From Halanaerobiales bacterium (GTDB lineage Bacteria > Bacillota_F > Halanaerobiia > Halanaerobiales > DTU029), in contig JADQBV010000083.1 of the NCBI GenBank assembly GCA_016278415.1, positions 1 to 5,652 of the forward strand: a stretch of 5,652 nucleotides of DNA, given 5' to 3'. Below the pieces are notes generated by a model. That model was given only the letters and a program-made list of their open reading frames with translations. It had not been told where the DNA came from and made no database searches. Below are positions 1 through 5,652 of the stretch, one piece after another. Each line of letters begins with the position of its first letter. Within the stretch, counting starts at the first letter, position 1. The position numbers and the translations under genes were made by a program.

Positions 1-2
1 AT

Positions 3-905
3 ATGTCAATAAAACGAAAAAGAAAACTTGAGGATATTCTACTTGATACTTTTATCTATCTATCGCTTATCTTTTTAGTAGTTATTACTCTTTATCCTTT
101 TTTAAATACACTTGCTGTTTCATTAAATGAAGGTATGGATAGTATTAAAGGGGGTATTTATCTCTGGCCGCGGGAGTTTACCACATTTAATTACAAAACA
201 ATGTTAACAAGGTCTCAGACATTTCACGCAGCAGGGGTATCTGTTGCACGTACTGTTATAACAACAGTACTTGGTACTTTTTTAACAGCAATGTTGGCTT
301 ATATTGTTAGTAGAAAGGATTTTGTTTTACGTAAATTTATTTCCCTTATCTATATATTAACAATGTATGTTTCTGGTGGTTTGATACCAACTTATTTCCT
401 CTATCAGAAATTAGGATTAACAAATAATTTCTGGGTATATGTCTTACCAGGACTGGCACATGCCTTTAACTTAATAATCATGAGGACATATATAAATGGT
501 TTACCAGAAAGCCTAGTAGAATCAGCTAAGATTGATGGTGCCAGTGAGTTTACTGTCTTTTTACGCATTATTTTACCATTGTGTAAACCTGTACTAGCAA
601 CTGTTGCTATCTTTACTGCTGTCTTTCATTGGAACGCCTGGTGGGATGTATTCTTATATAACTCTTCAAATCCTGCATTAAGTACACTGGCATATGAATT
701 GCAGAAAGTACTAGCAAGTGCACAATCCATGTCTGGCTCAATGGAACAGGCCATGTCACAAGCTGCTAGTGGAGCTAACCAAATTACACCAAGGGCTATT
801 AGGGCAACAATGACTATAATAGTAACTGTACCAATCGCTATTATATATCCTTTCTTGCAGAAATATTTTGTCCATGGTTTAACTCTTGGTGGTGTCAAAG
901 AGTAG
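3..905 (+). CDS. Carbohydrate ABC transporter permease, LplC/YtcP type (MalG-like)
   Basis: This is an inner-membrane permease subunit of a binding-protein-dependent sugar importer (300 aa). It would form the translocation channel with a second permease, probably encoded just upstream outside the window. The N-terminus is basic (residues 4-8), followed by a membrane segment at about 16-41 and several more hydrophobic segments. The EAA loop, which docks onto the ATPase, is clear at about 173-196: E173, A175, D178-G179-A180, then an R-I-x-L-P-L stretch ending in a proline. The C-terminus (QKYFVHGLTLGGVKE) is typical of the LplC/YtcP branch, which is often associated with oligosaccharide uptake and with YesM/YesN regulators. 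Length matches the family, so the ATG at 3 is probably the true start, but only two bases precede it and the ribosome binding site cannot be seen. No substrate-binding protein gene follows. Family assignment is firm; the substrate is unknown. Confidence 0.93.
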   Translation: MSIKRKRKLEDILLDTFIYLSLIFLVVITLYPFLNTLAVSLNEGMDSIKGGIYLWPREFTTFNYKTMLTRSQTFHAAGVSVARTVITTVLGTFLTAMLAYIVSRKDFVLRKFISLIYILTMYVSGGLIPTYFLYQKLGLTNNFWVYVLPGLAHAFNLIIMRTYINGLPESLVESAKIDGASEFTVFLRIILPLCKPVLATVAIFTAVFHWNAWWDVFLYNSSNPALSTLAYELQKVLASAQSMSGSMEQAMSQAASGANQITPRAIRATMTIIVTVPIAIIYPFLQKYFVHGLTLGGVKE

Positions 906-953
906 TTATCACAAAGATCAATTTTGATTGATTAAAATAATAATATTGAAATA

Positions 954-982
954 TTGAAAATTTTATATTCTTTTGTTATAAT
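954..982 (+). promoter_or_regulatory. Promoter of the sensor kinase/response regulator operon
   Basis: A -35 box TTGAAA (954-959) is separated by exactly 17 bp from a perfect TATAAT (977-982). A TG one base upstream of the -10 box (974-975) makes it an extended -10 promoter. A second TTGAAA lies at 946-951, within a tandem ATATTGAA repeat (943-950 and 951-958), but its spacing of 25 bp is too long. The predicted transcription start is near 989, inside the gap between the permease and the kinase, so the two regulatory genes can be transcribed independently of the transporter. Confidence 0.75.
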
Positions 983-988
983 TAAAGA

Positions 989-1026
989 AAATCCCCTGTC
1001 TTATATTCTGTATATACAGGGGATTT
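989..1026 (+). terminator. Perfect 11-bp stem-loop: weak terminator and/or 5' hairpin of the kinase mRNA
   Basis: AAATCCCCTGT (989-999) is perfectly complementary to ACAGGGGATTT (1016-1026) around a 16-nt loop. On the + strand the stem is followed by the mixed tract ATCTATT, so the only pure T run (1024-1026) lies in the stem and termination would be imperfect. On the - strand the stem is followed by a better tract, TTTTCTTT. It may end transcription from the permease operon. It also starts at the predicted transcription start of the kinase promoter, so the same hairpin would form the very 5' end of the kinase mRNA, where it could protect the message or attenuate it. Confidence 0.6.
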
Positions 1027-1068
1027 ATCTATTAACAATATACTTAAATACTGTTATAGGAGATAAAT

Positions 1069-2823
1069 ATGATTAAATTTAATAATAACTTTTTAAATAA
1101 TATAAAAGTAAAACATAAATTAGTACTTATTTATATAATTTGTGTTGTTGCTCCTATTCTTATAATTAATTTTATTTTTTATCAATATATGGTGACTAAT
1201 GTTAAAGAAAACAATATTAATTACTATCGACTCTCTACTCAACGTATTGCTAAAGAAATAGATAATGATTTTAGTTTTATAATTAATCTTATTACGAAGA
1301 TATCTTTAGATCAAAAATTATATGAAATGTTAGATAAAAATTTTGGAAGGAATTTGGATTATGCGGAGACATATTTTGAATACTTTCAGCCATATCTATA
1401 TCTTAATGGTGAGTCATATCCACAGGTAAGCAGAGCAATTATCTATACAAGTAATCCAACAGTATTAAATTCTGGTGTTGTTTATAAAATTGATAATCAG
1501 ATTCTAAAAGAACAATGGTTTAATGAAATTATTAATTCACCTAATAATTTACATCTTATATATGGAAAAACTGAGAAAAGGGCTGATAATACAATTACCA
1601 CGCCCATTTCCATCTATAAAGTTTTAAATGAATTTCAAGGACTGGATCGTTATTTGAAAATCATTAAAATTGAAGTCTATGAAAAAAATATTTTAAATAT
1701 AATAAATTCAGAGAATATAAAAGGACATGTTGCTATATTTAATGGCAATGATAATATTTTATATGCAGATAATAATTTAATAAAAAACCAGAATCTAAAT
1801 TCTTTAAATTTTGATGAGGAACGCATAATTAAGAGAAAGATAAACAAAAACCTAGATTGGACTATAGCTAATATTATTGATATAAACGATTTAGAACTTG
1901 CTTTAAGAGAGCCTAGAACAAATATTATTTTACTTACGTTTATAAGCCTTTTCCTATCATCTCTAATCATCTTACTAATTTATCGCTCTTTTTATGTAAG
2001 ACTAAATGCACTATCAGAACATGTAAATAACTTAGACCAAGAGGACTTTTCCAGGCAATTTACTGGAGTGCAAGGGAGGGATGAAATAGGTAGTTTAATT
2101 AGGGCCTATAATAGAATGGTGAGAAAAATTAAAACATTGGTCATGGATGTTTATGAAGCAAAGATAGAACGTTCCAATATAAAATTAGGGAAAAAACAAG
2201 CTGAAATTAATGCCCTTCAAAGTCAAATGAATCCTCATTTCTTATTTAATACTCTTGAATCAATACGAATGAAATCTGTAGAAAAAGGGGAGAAAGACAC
2301 TGCAGAAATTATTAAGTATCTTGCTCGATCTTTTAGAAGGATGATAAGTTTTCAACAGGAATGGATAGATGTTTCAGAGGAAGTTACTTATATTAAAGAG
2401 TTTTTAAAAATCCAGAAATACCGTTTTGGTTCTGAATTCGAGTACACATTAAAAGTTAATCCAGACACACTTCATTTTAGAATACCCAAATTAATTATAC
2501 AACCTTTTGTTGAAAATGCCTGTATTCATGGAATTGAGCGAAGTGAAGATTGTGGAGAGGTATTTATTAAAATTGAGCTACTTAATAATAGTTTAGAGTG
2601 TATAATTAGAGATAATGGTATTGGTATTAAAAAAGAGAGATTGGATTATATTTTGAAACACTTAGAGGATGAAAACCTATCGGACACTAATATAGGTATT
2701 GAAAATATTTATAAGAGATTAAACCTATACTATGGAGATGAGTTCAAGTTATATATAGAAAGTGAAGAAAACATTGGAACTACTATAAGATTAATAATTC
2801 CGTTGGAGGTAAAGAATGTATAA
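1069..2823 (+). CDS. Sensor histidine kinase, YesM-like (HAMP plus His_kinase/HATPase)
   Basis: This is a membrane sensor kinase of the LytS/YesM class (584 aa). Membrane segment 1 is at about 18-40, an extracytoplasmic sensor region of about 245 aa follows (probably a double-Cache-like fold, inferred from architecture), and membrane segment 2 is at 286-305. A HAMP domain (about 306-358, DEIG at 338-341) leads through a helical linker to the kinase core. The H-box QMNPHFLFN spans 386-394 with the likely phosphorylated H390. The ATP-binding half shows the N-box (E482, N483, A484, H487), the DNGIGI G1 motif (515-520) and the G2 motif around G543. All key residues are present. The start is supported by AGGAG at 1058-1062, 6 nt before the ATG. 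It has its own promoter and overlaps the response regulator gene by 8 bp. It probably senses an extracellular sugar or a ligand-loaded binding protein for the neighbouring importer; the ligand is unknown. Confidence 0.94.
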   Translation: MIKFNNNFLNNIKVKHKLVLIYIICVVAPILIINFIFYQYMVTNVKENNINYYRLSTQRIAKEIDNDFSFIINLITKISLDQKLYEMLDKNFGRNLDYAETYFEYFQPYLYLNGESYPQVSRAIIYTSNPTVLNSGVVYKIDNQILKEQWFNEIINSPNNLHLIYGKTEKRADNTITTPISIYKVLNEFQGLDRYLKIIKIEVYEKNILNIINSENIKGHVAIFNGNDNILYADNNLIKNQNLNSLNFDEERIIKRKINKNLDWTIANIIDINDLELALREPRTNIILLTFISLFLSSLIILLIYRSFYVRLNALSEHVNNLDQEDFSRQFTGVQGRDEIGSLIRAYNRMVRKIKTLVMDVYEAKIERSNIKLGKKQAEINALQSQMNPHFLFNTLESIRMKSVEKGEKDTAEIIKYLARSFRRMISFQQEWIDVSEEVTYIKEFLKIQKYRFGSEFEYTLKVNPDTLHFRIPKLIIQPFVENACIHGIERSEDCGEVFIKIELLNNSLECIIRDNGIGIKKERLDYILKHLEDENLSDTNIGIENIYKRLNLYYGDEFKLYIESEENIGTTIRLIIPLEVKNV

Positions 2824-3895
2824 GGTTATGATTGTTGATGATGAGCCTAATATTAGAAATGGATTACGTTATTTAATAGACTGGGTTAAATATGATTTTA
2901 CAATCTGTTCTGTAGCAAAGAATGGTAAAGATGCTTTAGAAAAAATGAAGTTAAACTACCCTGATCTGATTATTACGGATATTAAGATGCCTGGTTTGAA
3001 TGGATTAGGTCTTATTAAGTATATTAGACAGAGTTTGCATGACAAAAATATGTCCTTTATAATTTTAAGTGGGTATGATGATTTTGACTATGCAAAAGAG
3101 GCTATTAAGTATAATGTAAGTAGTTATCTATTAAAACCTGTCGATGAGGAAGAATTAATAAATATATTACAAGTACTAAAAAAAGAGCTATCTCGGGAGA
3201 ATCTCTTTGAGTTCTTTTATAATCGAAGAGTAGAAGAATTTAGTGAGAAATTTAACGAAATTAAACAATTTGATCTTTTGATAGATGCTATCCAAAGTAA
3301 TCAAAAATTGCTAATGGATAGGATTGTTAAAGATATATTTGATAATTTTGATAGAGTGAATTTACACCCAAGATTAATAAAGATTTATCTTGATAATTTT
3401 TTGATTAAATTATCTAAGATAATTGCAGATATAGGAGGCAGTATTGATAGAATAATTAAAAATTATAGATTATTTGAATCAGATATTGCTAATTTGAATA
3501 TGGCACAGCTAAATTCTAGTCTTTTGGAATTTTCTAAGGAATGTGGATTATATATAGAAGAATTGAAGCAGTCCTGTGGAGTTATTAATAAAGTTAAGCA
3601 ATATATTAAAGAAAATTATTCAAAAAATATTAAATTAAAGGAAATTGCTAAAATATATTATATTAATTCAGCATATTTAGGTCAATTATTCAAGAAGGAA
3701 ACTGGTTTAAACTTTTCCCATTATTTAAATAATATTAGAATAGAAAATGCCAAGAAATTATTAAAAAGAACTGATCTTCATATTTACCAGATAGCCGAAG
3801 AAGTCGGTTATAAAAACTCTGATTATTTTATTATAAAATTCAAAGATAGTGAAGGCTGTACTCCTATGGAGTATAAAAATGAGCATAATTTTTAA
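2816..3895 (+). CDS. Response regulator with AraC-type DNA-binding domain, YesN-like
   Basis: This is the cytoplasmic transcription factor partner of the preceding kinase (359 aa). An N-terminal receiver domain (1-125) has the acidic pocket D8-D9, phosphoacceptor D55 in the context TDIKMPG, S85 and K107 followed by proline, so it should be phosphorylatable. A middle region (about 130-255) with no recognised motif is usual for YesN-type regulators. The C-terminus is an AraC/XylS domain with two helix-turn-helix units: about 274-294 (KEIAKIYYINSAYLGQLFKK) and about 323-347, ending in the typical F-K-x-x-x-G-x-x-P-x-x-Y signature. The ATG lies inside the end of the kinase gene, with GGAGGT at 2805-2810 and a 5-nt spacer, so translation of the two is likely coupled. 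Regulators of this type usually activate a nearby carbohydrate uptake operon; the permease operon upstream is the obvious candidate target. An intrinsic terminator follows. Confidence 0.94.
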   Translation: MYKVMIVDDEPNIRNGLRYLIDWVKYDFTICSVAKNGKDALEKMKLNYPDLIITDIKMPGLNGLGLIKYIRQSLHDKNMSFIILSGYDDFDYAKEAIKYNVSSYLLKPVDEEELINILQVLKKELSRENLFEFFYNRRVEEFSEKFNEIKQFDLLIDAIQSNQKLLMDRIVKDIFDNFDRVNLHPRLIKIYLDNFLIKLSKIIADIGGSIDRIIKNYRLFESDIANLNMAQLNSSLLEFSKECGLYIEELKQSCGVINKVKQYIKENYSKNIKLKEIAKIYYINSAYLGQLFKKETGLNFSHYLNNIRIENAKKLLKRTDLHIYQIAEEVGYKNSDYFIIKFKDSEGCTPMEYKNEHNF

Positions 3896-3957
3896 AATTT
3901 GTCTAGATTATGCTATAGAATTTGAGATAGGAACATTAAAAAAATATAAATTTCCTG

Positions 3958-3984
3958 AACATACCTTTCATGGTATGTTTTTTT
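3958..3984 (+). terminator. Intrinsic terminator after the response regulator
   Basis: AACATACC (3958-3965) pairs with GGTATGTT (3972-3979) around a 6-nt loop, and a run of seven T residues spans 3978-3984. It lies 62 bp after the response regulator stop codon and closes the two-gene regulatory unit. Confidence 0.88.
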
Positions 3985-4060
3985 ATTGTGCTGAGAAATC
4001 ATGATAATATTATGTGGAATTGTAGAAAATTAAAATATACAAAAGATAATTAAAAAGTAT
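3985..4060. other. AT-rich spacer with no recognised feature
   Basis: This is the first part of the 315-bp gap between the response regulator (ends 3895) and the ferredoxin gene (starts 4211). Between the terminator and the next promoter I see no credible coding frame, ribosome binding site, hairpin or repeat. The rest of the gap holds the promoter at 4061-4089 and the leader at 4096-4210, described separately. Confidence 0.6.
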
Positions 4061-4089
4061 TTGTGAATTGTTTATAGAAATGTTATAAT
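4061..4089 (+). promoter_or_regulatory. Promoter of the 2-oxoacid:ferredoxin oxidoreductase operon
   Basis: A -35 box TTGTGA (4061-4066) lies 17 bp from a perfect TATAAT (4084-4089), with TG at 4081-4082 giving an extended -10 promoter. The predicted transcription start is near 4096, leaving an untranslated leader of about 115 nt before the ferredoxin gene. The -35 region also resembles one half of a Rex-type operator (TTGTGAA, 4061-4067); the second half is poor. Confidence 0.75.
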
Positions 4090-4095
4090 TAAGAC

Positions 4096-4210
4096 AAGGT
4101 ACTAAGAGTAGGTATTATTACTTGATGATAGCACTAAGTAATAAAAACGGTATATGATATTACTTTAAGTATTATTACTTAAGATTTCTTCAGGGAGGTA
4201 TATTATACAG
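4096..4210 (+). promoter_or_regulatory. Repeat-rich 5' leader with two competing hairpins
   Basis: The direct repeat GTATTATTACTT occurs at 4112-4123 and 4169-4180, and a third TATTACTT lies at 4158-4165. The segment TAAGTAATAA (4135-4144) can pair either with the upstream copy (4115-4123 with 4136-4144, 9 bp, 12-nt loop) or with the downstream copy (4172-4181, 10 bp). The two pairings exclude each other. I find no riboswitch or T-box signature, no U-run terminator, and no segment that would cover the ribosome binding site. It may be a cis-regulatory RNA, a protein-binding dyad, or chance in AT-rich DNA. Confidence 0.4.
4192..4199 (+). promoter_or_regulatory. Ribosome binding site of the ferredoxin gene, with wide spacing
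   Basis: AGGGAGGT is a near-perfect Shine-Dalgarno sequence, but the last G of its core (4198) is 12 nt from the ATG at 4211, longer than the usual 5-9. No ATG, GTG or TTG lies in frame in between; an ATT at 4202 is the only rare alternative. The ATG is kept as the start because the protein then matches the family length. Confidence 0.75.
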
Positions 4211-4432
4211 ATGGATACACATAAGGATGAAAGAAAAATTATATTTGATTATGAAAGGTGTAAGGGTTGTCAGATATGTACTACTGTTTGTCCCAAAAAG
4301 ATATTAACTGTGTCTGATCAAATCAATCATAAAGGATATCATCCTGTAAAAATAACAGACTATGATAAATGTATTAGTTGTGGTTTGTGTGCACTGGTTT
4401 GTCCTGACCTTGTTATTAAAGTATATAAATAA
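4211..4432 (+). CDS. 2x[4Fe-4S] ferredoxin subunit (delta) of 2-oxoacid:ferredoxin oxidoreductase
   Basis: This is a small iron-sulfur protein (73 aa) that passes electrons from the oxidoreductase active site to soluble ferredoxin. It has two classical cluster motifs of the form CxxCxxCxxxCP: C17, C20, C23, C27-P28 and C54, C57, C60, C64-P65. In this fold the last cysteine of each motif normally ligates the cluster formed by the other motif. All eight ligands are present, and the linker between the motifs (about 26 residues, including the G-Y-H-P stretch at 42-45) is typical of KorD/VorD subunits rather than of free clostridial ferredoxin. It is the first gene of the operon, with its own promoter and a long leader. 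An 88-bp AT-rich gap separates it from the alpha subunit, wider than usual for this operon. The neighbours make the subunit assignment much more likely than a stand-alone ferredoxin. Confidence 0.92.
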   Translation: MDTHKDERKIIFDYERCKGCQICTTVCPKKILTVSDQINHKGYHPVKITDYDKCISCGLCALVCPDLVIKVYK

Positions 4433-4505
4433 GGTCTTAAATAAAAAATAATTAAAAAGATAAATGTCAAAAAGTGTGTAAGTGATAATTCTTTATAATA
4501 AGATG

Positions 4506-4513
4506 AAAGGTGG
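4506..4513 (+). promoter_or_regulatory. Ribosome binding site that fixes a GTG start for the alpha subunit
   Basis: AAAGGTGG lies 7 nt before the GTG at 4521. The longer reading from a GTG at 4482 would add 13 residues (MIILYNKMKGGIF) that are encoded partly by this site. The family begins with M-E-K-x-L-M-K-G-N, which matches the start at 4521. Confidence 0.8.
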
Positions 4514-4520
4514 AATATTT

Positions 4521-5600
4521 GTGGAAAAGACATTAATGAAGGGGAATGAGGCTATTGCTGAGGCGGCTGTTAGGGCTGGATGTAGATATTTCTTTGGCTA
4601 TCCCATTACTCCACAGAATGCATTACCTGAATATATGTCACATCGGCTTCCTGAAGTTGGTGGTGTTTTCCTACAGGCTGAAAGCGAAGTTGCAGCAATA
4701 AATATGGTATATGGGGCTGCAGGTGCAGGTGCCAGAGTACTAACATCCTCTTCCAGCCCAGGTATCAGTTTGAAGATGGAAGGTATTTCATATATAGCTG
4801 GTGCTGAGTTGCCCTGTGTAATTGTAAATATTATGAGAGCAGGTCCAGGTCTGGGAGGAATTCAACCATCCCAATCAGATTATTTTCAGGCAACAAAAGG
4901 CGGAGGACATGGTGATTACCATATGACTGTACTTGCTCCTTCATCAGTTCAAGAAGCAGTTGATCTAACTATGGAGGCTTTTGAAATTGCTGATTATTAT
5001 AGGAATCCTGTAATGATTTTAGGTGATGGGATAATTGGTCAAATGATGGAACCGGTGGTTTTTAAAGATAGTATTGATCCTGATGAATTAGAAGCAAAAG
5101 AATGGGCTACTACAGCTGCTAAAAATAGAAAACCTAACATAATAAATTCCTTAATACTTGATACTGAAAAATTAGAAGAACATAACCTCAAATTAAAGGC
5201 GAAATATGATGAAATGAAAGAAAGAGATGTTAGAGTTGAATTATATGAAATGGATGATGCGGAATTTGCAATTGTTGCATATGGATCTACTGCTCGTATT
5301 TCTATTAATGCTATAGATATGGCTAGAGAAAAAGGAATAAAAGTAGGTTTAATAAGACCGATAACTCTATTCCCTTTTCCTCAGAAAGTAATCCAAAGTA
5401 CTCTAGTGGATATTAAAGCATATTTAACAGTAGAGATGAGTCTAGGTCAAATGATTGAGGATGTTAAATTATCTGTTGATGGTAAGCGACCTGTTCATTT
5501 TTATGGTAGAACAGGTGGTATGATCCCAACAGCTGAAGAGATACTTGAGAAAATAGAAAGTATTAAAGAGGATTATGATTTAGAAGGGGGAGAAAAATAA
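4521..5600 (+). CDS. vorB: 2-oxoacid:ferredoxin oxidoreductase alpha subunit, VorB-like (3-methyl-2-oxobutanoate type)
   Basis: This is the alpha subunit (359 aa from the GTG start) of a multi-subunit enzyme that converts a 2-oxoacid and CoA to acyl-CoA and CO2 while reducing ferredoxin. The N-terminal pyrimidine-binding domain carries GYPITPQN at 26-33 and the stretch QAESEVAAINM at 52-62, where a glutamate (probably E54) would contact the thiamine pyrophosphate held by the beta subunit. T75-SSSSPG and the G-P-G-L-G-G-I-Q-P-S-Q segment follow. The C-terminal domain (about 248-335) includes VAYGSTAR and RPITLFP (279-285). The sequence closely resembles proteins called VorB, for branched-chain 2-oxoacids, but KorA (2-oxoglutarate) relatives are very similar and substrate choice is not certain. 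It lies downstream of the ferredoxin subunit and its stop codon overlaps the beta subunit start by one base. Confidence 0.9.
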   Translation: MEKTLMKGNEAIAEAAVRAGCRYFFGYPITPQNALPEYMSHRLPEVGGVFLQAESEVAAINMVYGAAGAGARVLTSSSSPGISLKMEGISYIAGAELPCVIVNIMRAGPGLGGIQPSQSDYFQATKGGGHGDYHMTVLAPSSVQEAVDLTMEAFEIADYYRNPVMILGDGIIGQMMEPVVFKDSIDPDELEAKEWATTAAKNRKPNIINSLILDTEKLEEHNLKLKAKYDEMKERDVRVELYEMDDAEFAIVAYGSTARISINAIDMAREKGIKVGLIRPITLFPFPQKVIQSTLVDIKAYLTVEMSLGQMIEDVKLSVDGKRPVHFYGRTGGMIPTAEEILEKIESIKEDYDLEGGEK

Positions 5601-5652
5601 TGGAACTAGTTGCTGGATATCCTGAAAGTTTAACAGAAAAAGAGTTTCATTA
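5600..5652 (+). CDS. 2-oxoacid:ferredoxin oxidoreductase beta subunit, N-terminal fragment (cut by window end)
   Basis: Only the first 17 codons are visible: MELVAGYPESLTEKEFH, then the window ends inside the next codon. The P-x-S-L-T-E-x-x-F-H pattern is the usual start of the TPP-binding beta subunit (KorB/VorA family), where a CPGCGHG motif normally follows straight after. The ATG overlaps the alpha subunit stop in the arrangement TAATG, and GGGGGAG (5586-5592) gives a strong ribosome binding site 7 nt upstream, so the two subunits are probably translationally coupled in equal amounts. The gene is truncated by the window, not shown to be broken. A gamma subunit gene usually follows. Confidence 0.82.
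   Translation, partial: MELVAGYPESLTEKEFH

Noticed and set aside
626..898. Open frame of 90 aa on the minus strand
   Set aside because: It lies wholly inside the permease gene, which has full family motifs on the + strand, and the translated sequence resembles no protein I recognise.
917..928. Inverted repeat ATCAA-TT-TTGAT just after the permease stop
   Set aside because: The 2-nt loop cannot form a stable RNA hairpin and no T run follows, so it is not a terminator.
1677..1970. Open frame of 97 aa on the minus strand
   Set aside because: It is a shadow of the kinase sensor region and second membrane segment; it has no family resemblance.
4096..4210. T-box or known riboswitch in the oxidoreductase leader
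   Set aside because: No T-box consensus (AGGGUGG-type bulge), no recognised riboswitch core and no terminator hairpin with a U run are present.
4494..4499. TATAAT that might be an internal promoter before the alpha subunit
   Set aside because: No -35-like box occurs at 16-18 bp spacing, and the region is so AT-rich that such a hexamer is expected by chance.
4482..4520. N-terminal 13-residue extension of the alpha subunit from a GTG at 4482
   Set aside because: The ribosome binding site at 4506-4513 lies inside this extension and points to the GTG at 4521, where the protein matches the usual family start.
1..5652. CRISPR array, insertion sequence, tRNA or rRNA gene
   Set aside because: I found no regularly spaced repeats, transposase motifs, terminal inverted repeats or structural RNA signatures anywhere in the window.

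Overview
This is a chromosomal window from an AT-rich, low-GC Gram-positive-type anaerobe. The signs are strong GGAGG-type ribosome binding sites, extended -10 sigma-A-like promoters, a YesM/YesN two-component pair, and a ferredoxin-dependent 2-oxoacid oxidoreductase operon. A fermentative member of the Clostridia or Halanaerobiia is the best guess. The sequence alone does not fix the genus.

There are three blocks, all on the + strand. (1) Positions 3-905 hold the last gene visible of a sugar ABC importer operon, an LplC/YtcP-type permease. (2) Positions 946-3984 form a self-contained regulatory unit. It runs from an extended -10 promoter, through a perfect 11-bp stem-loop at the predicted RNA 5' end, to a YesM-type sensor kinase, an overlapping YesN-type response regulator with an AraC-type DNA-binding domain, and an intrinsic terminator. 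(3) Positions 4061-5652 hold a second promoter, a repeat-rich leader of about 115 nt, and the start of a 2-oxoacid:ferredoxin oxidoreductase operon. That operon begins with a 2x[4Fe-4S] ferredoxin subunit, then the alpha subunit (VorB-like), then the first 17 codons of the TPP-binding beta subunit, which is cut by the window edge.

The kinase and regulator probably sense an extracellular carbohydrate and control the importer next to them; this rests on the usual genomic pairing of the families, and the substrate cannot be read from the sequence. The oxidoreductase block is probably functionally independent: it would oxidise branched-chain or related 2-oxoacids to acyl-CoA plus CO2 and reduce ferredoxin. 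The proteins belong to known families and I see no clear undescribed system. The least explained DNA is non-coding: the stem-loop at the start of the kinase mRNA, and the leader at 4096-4210, which can form two mutually exclusive hairpins.
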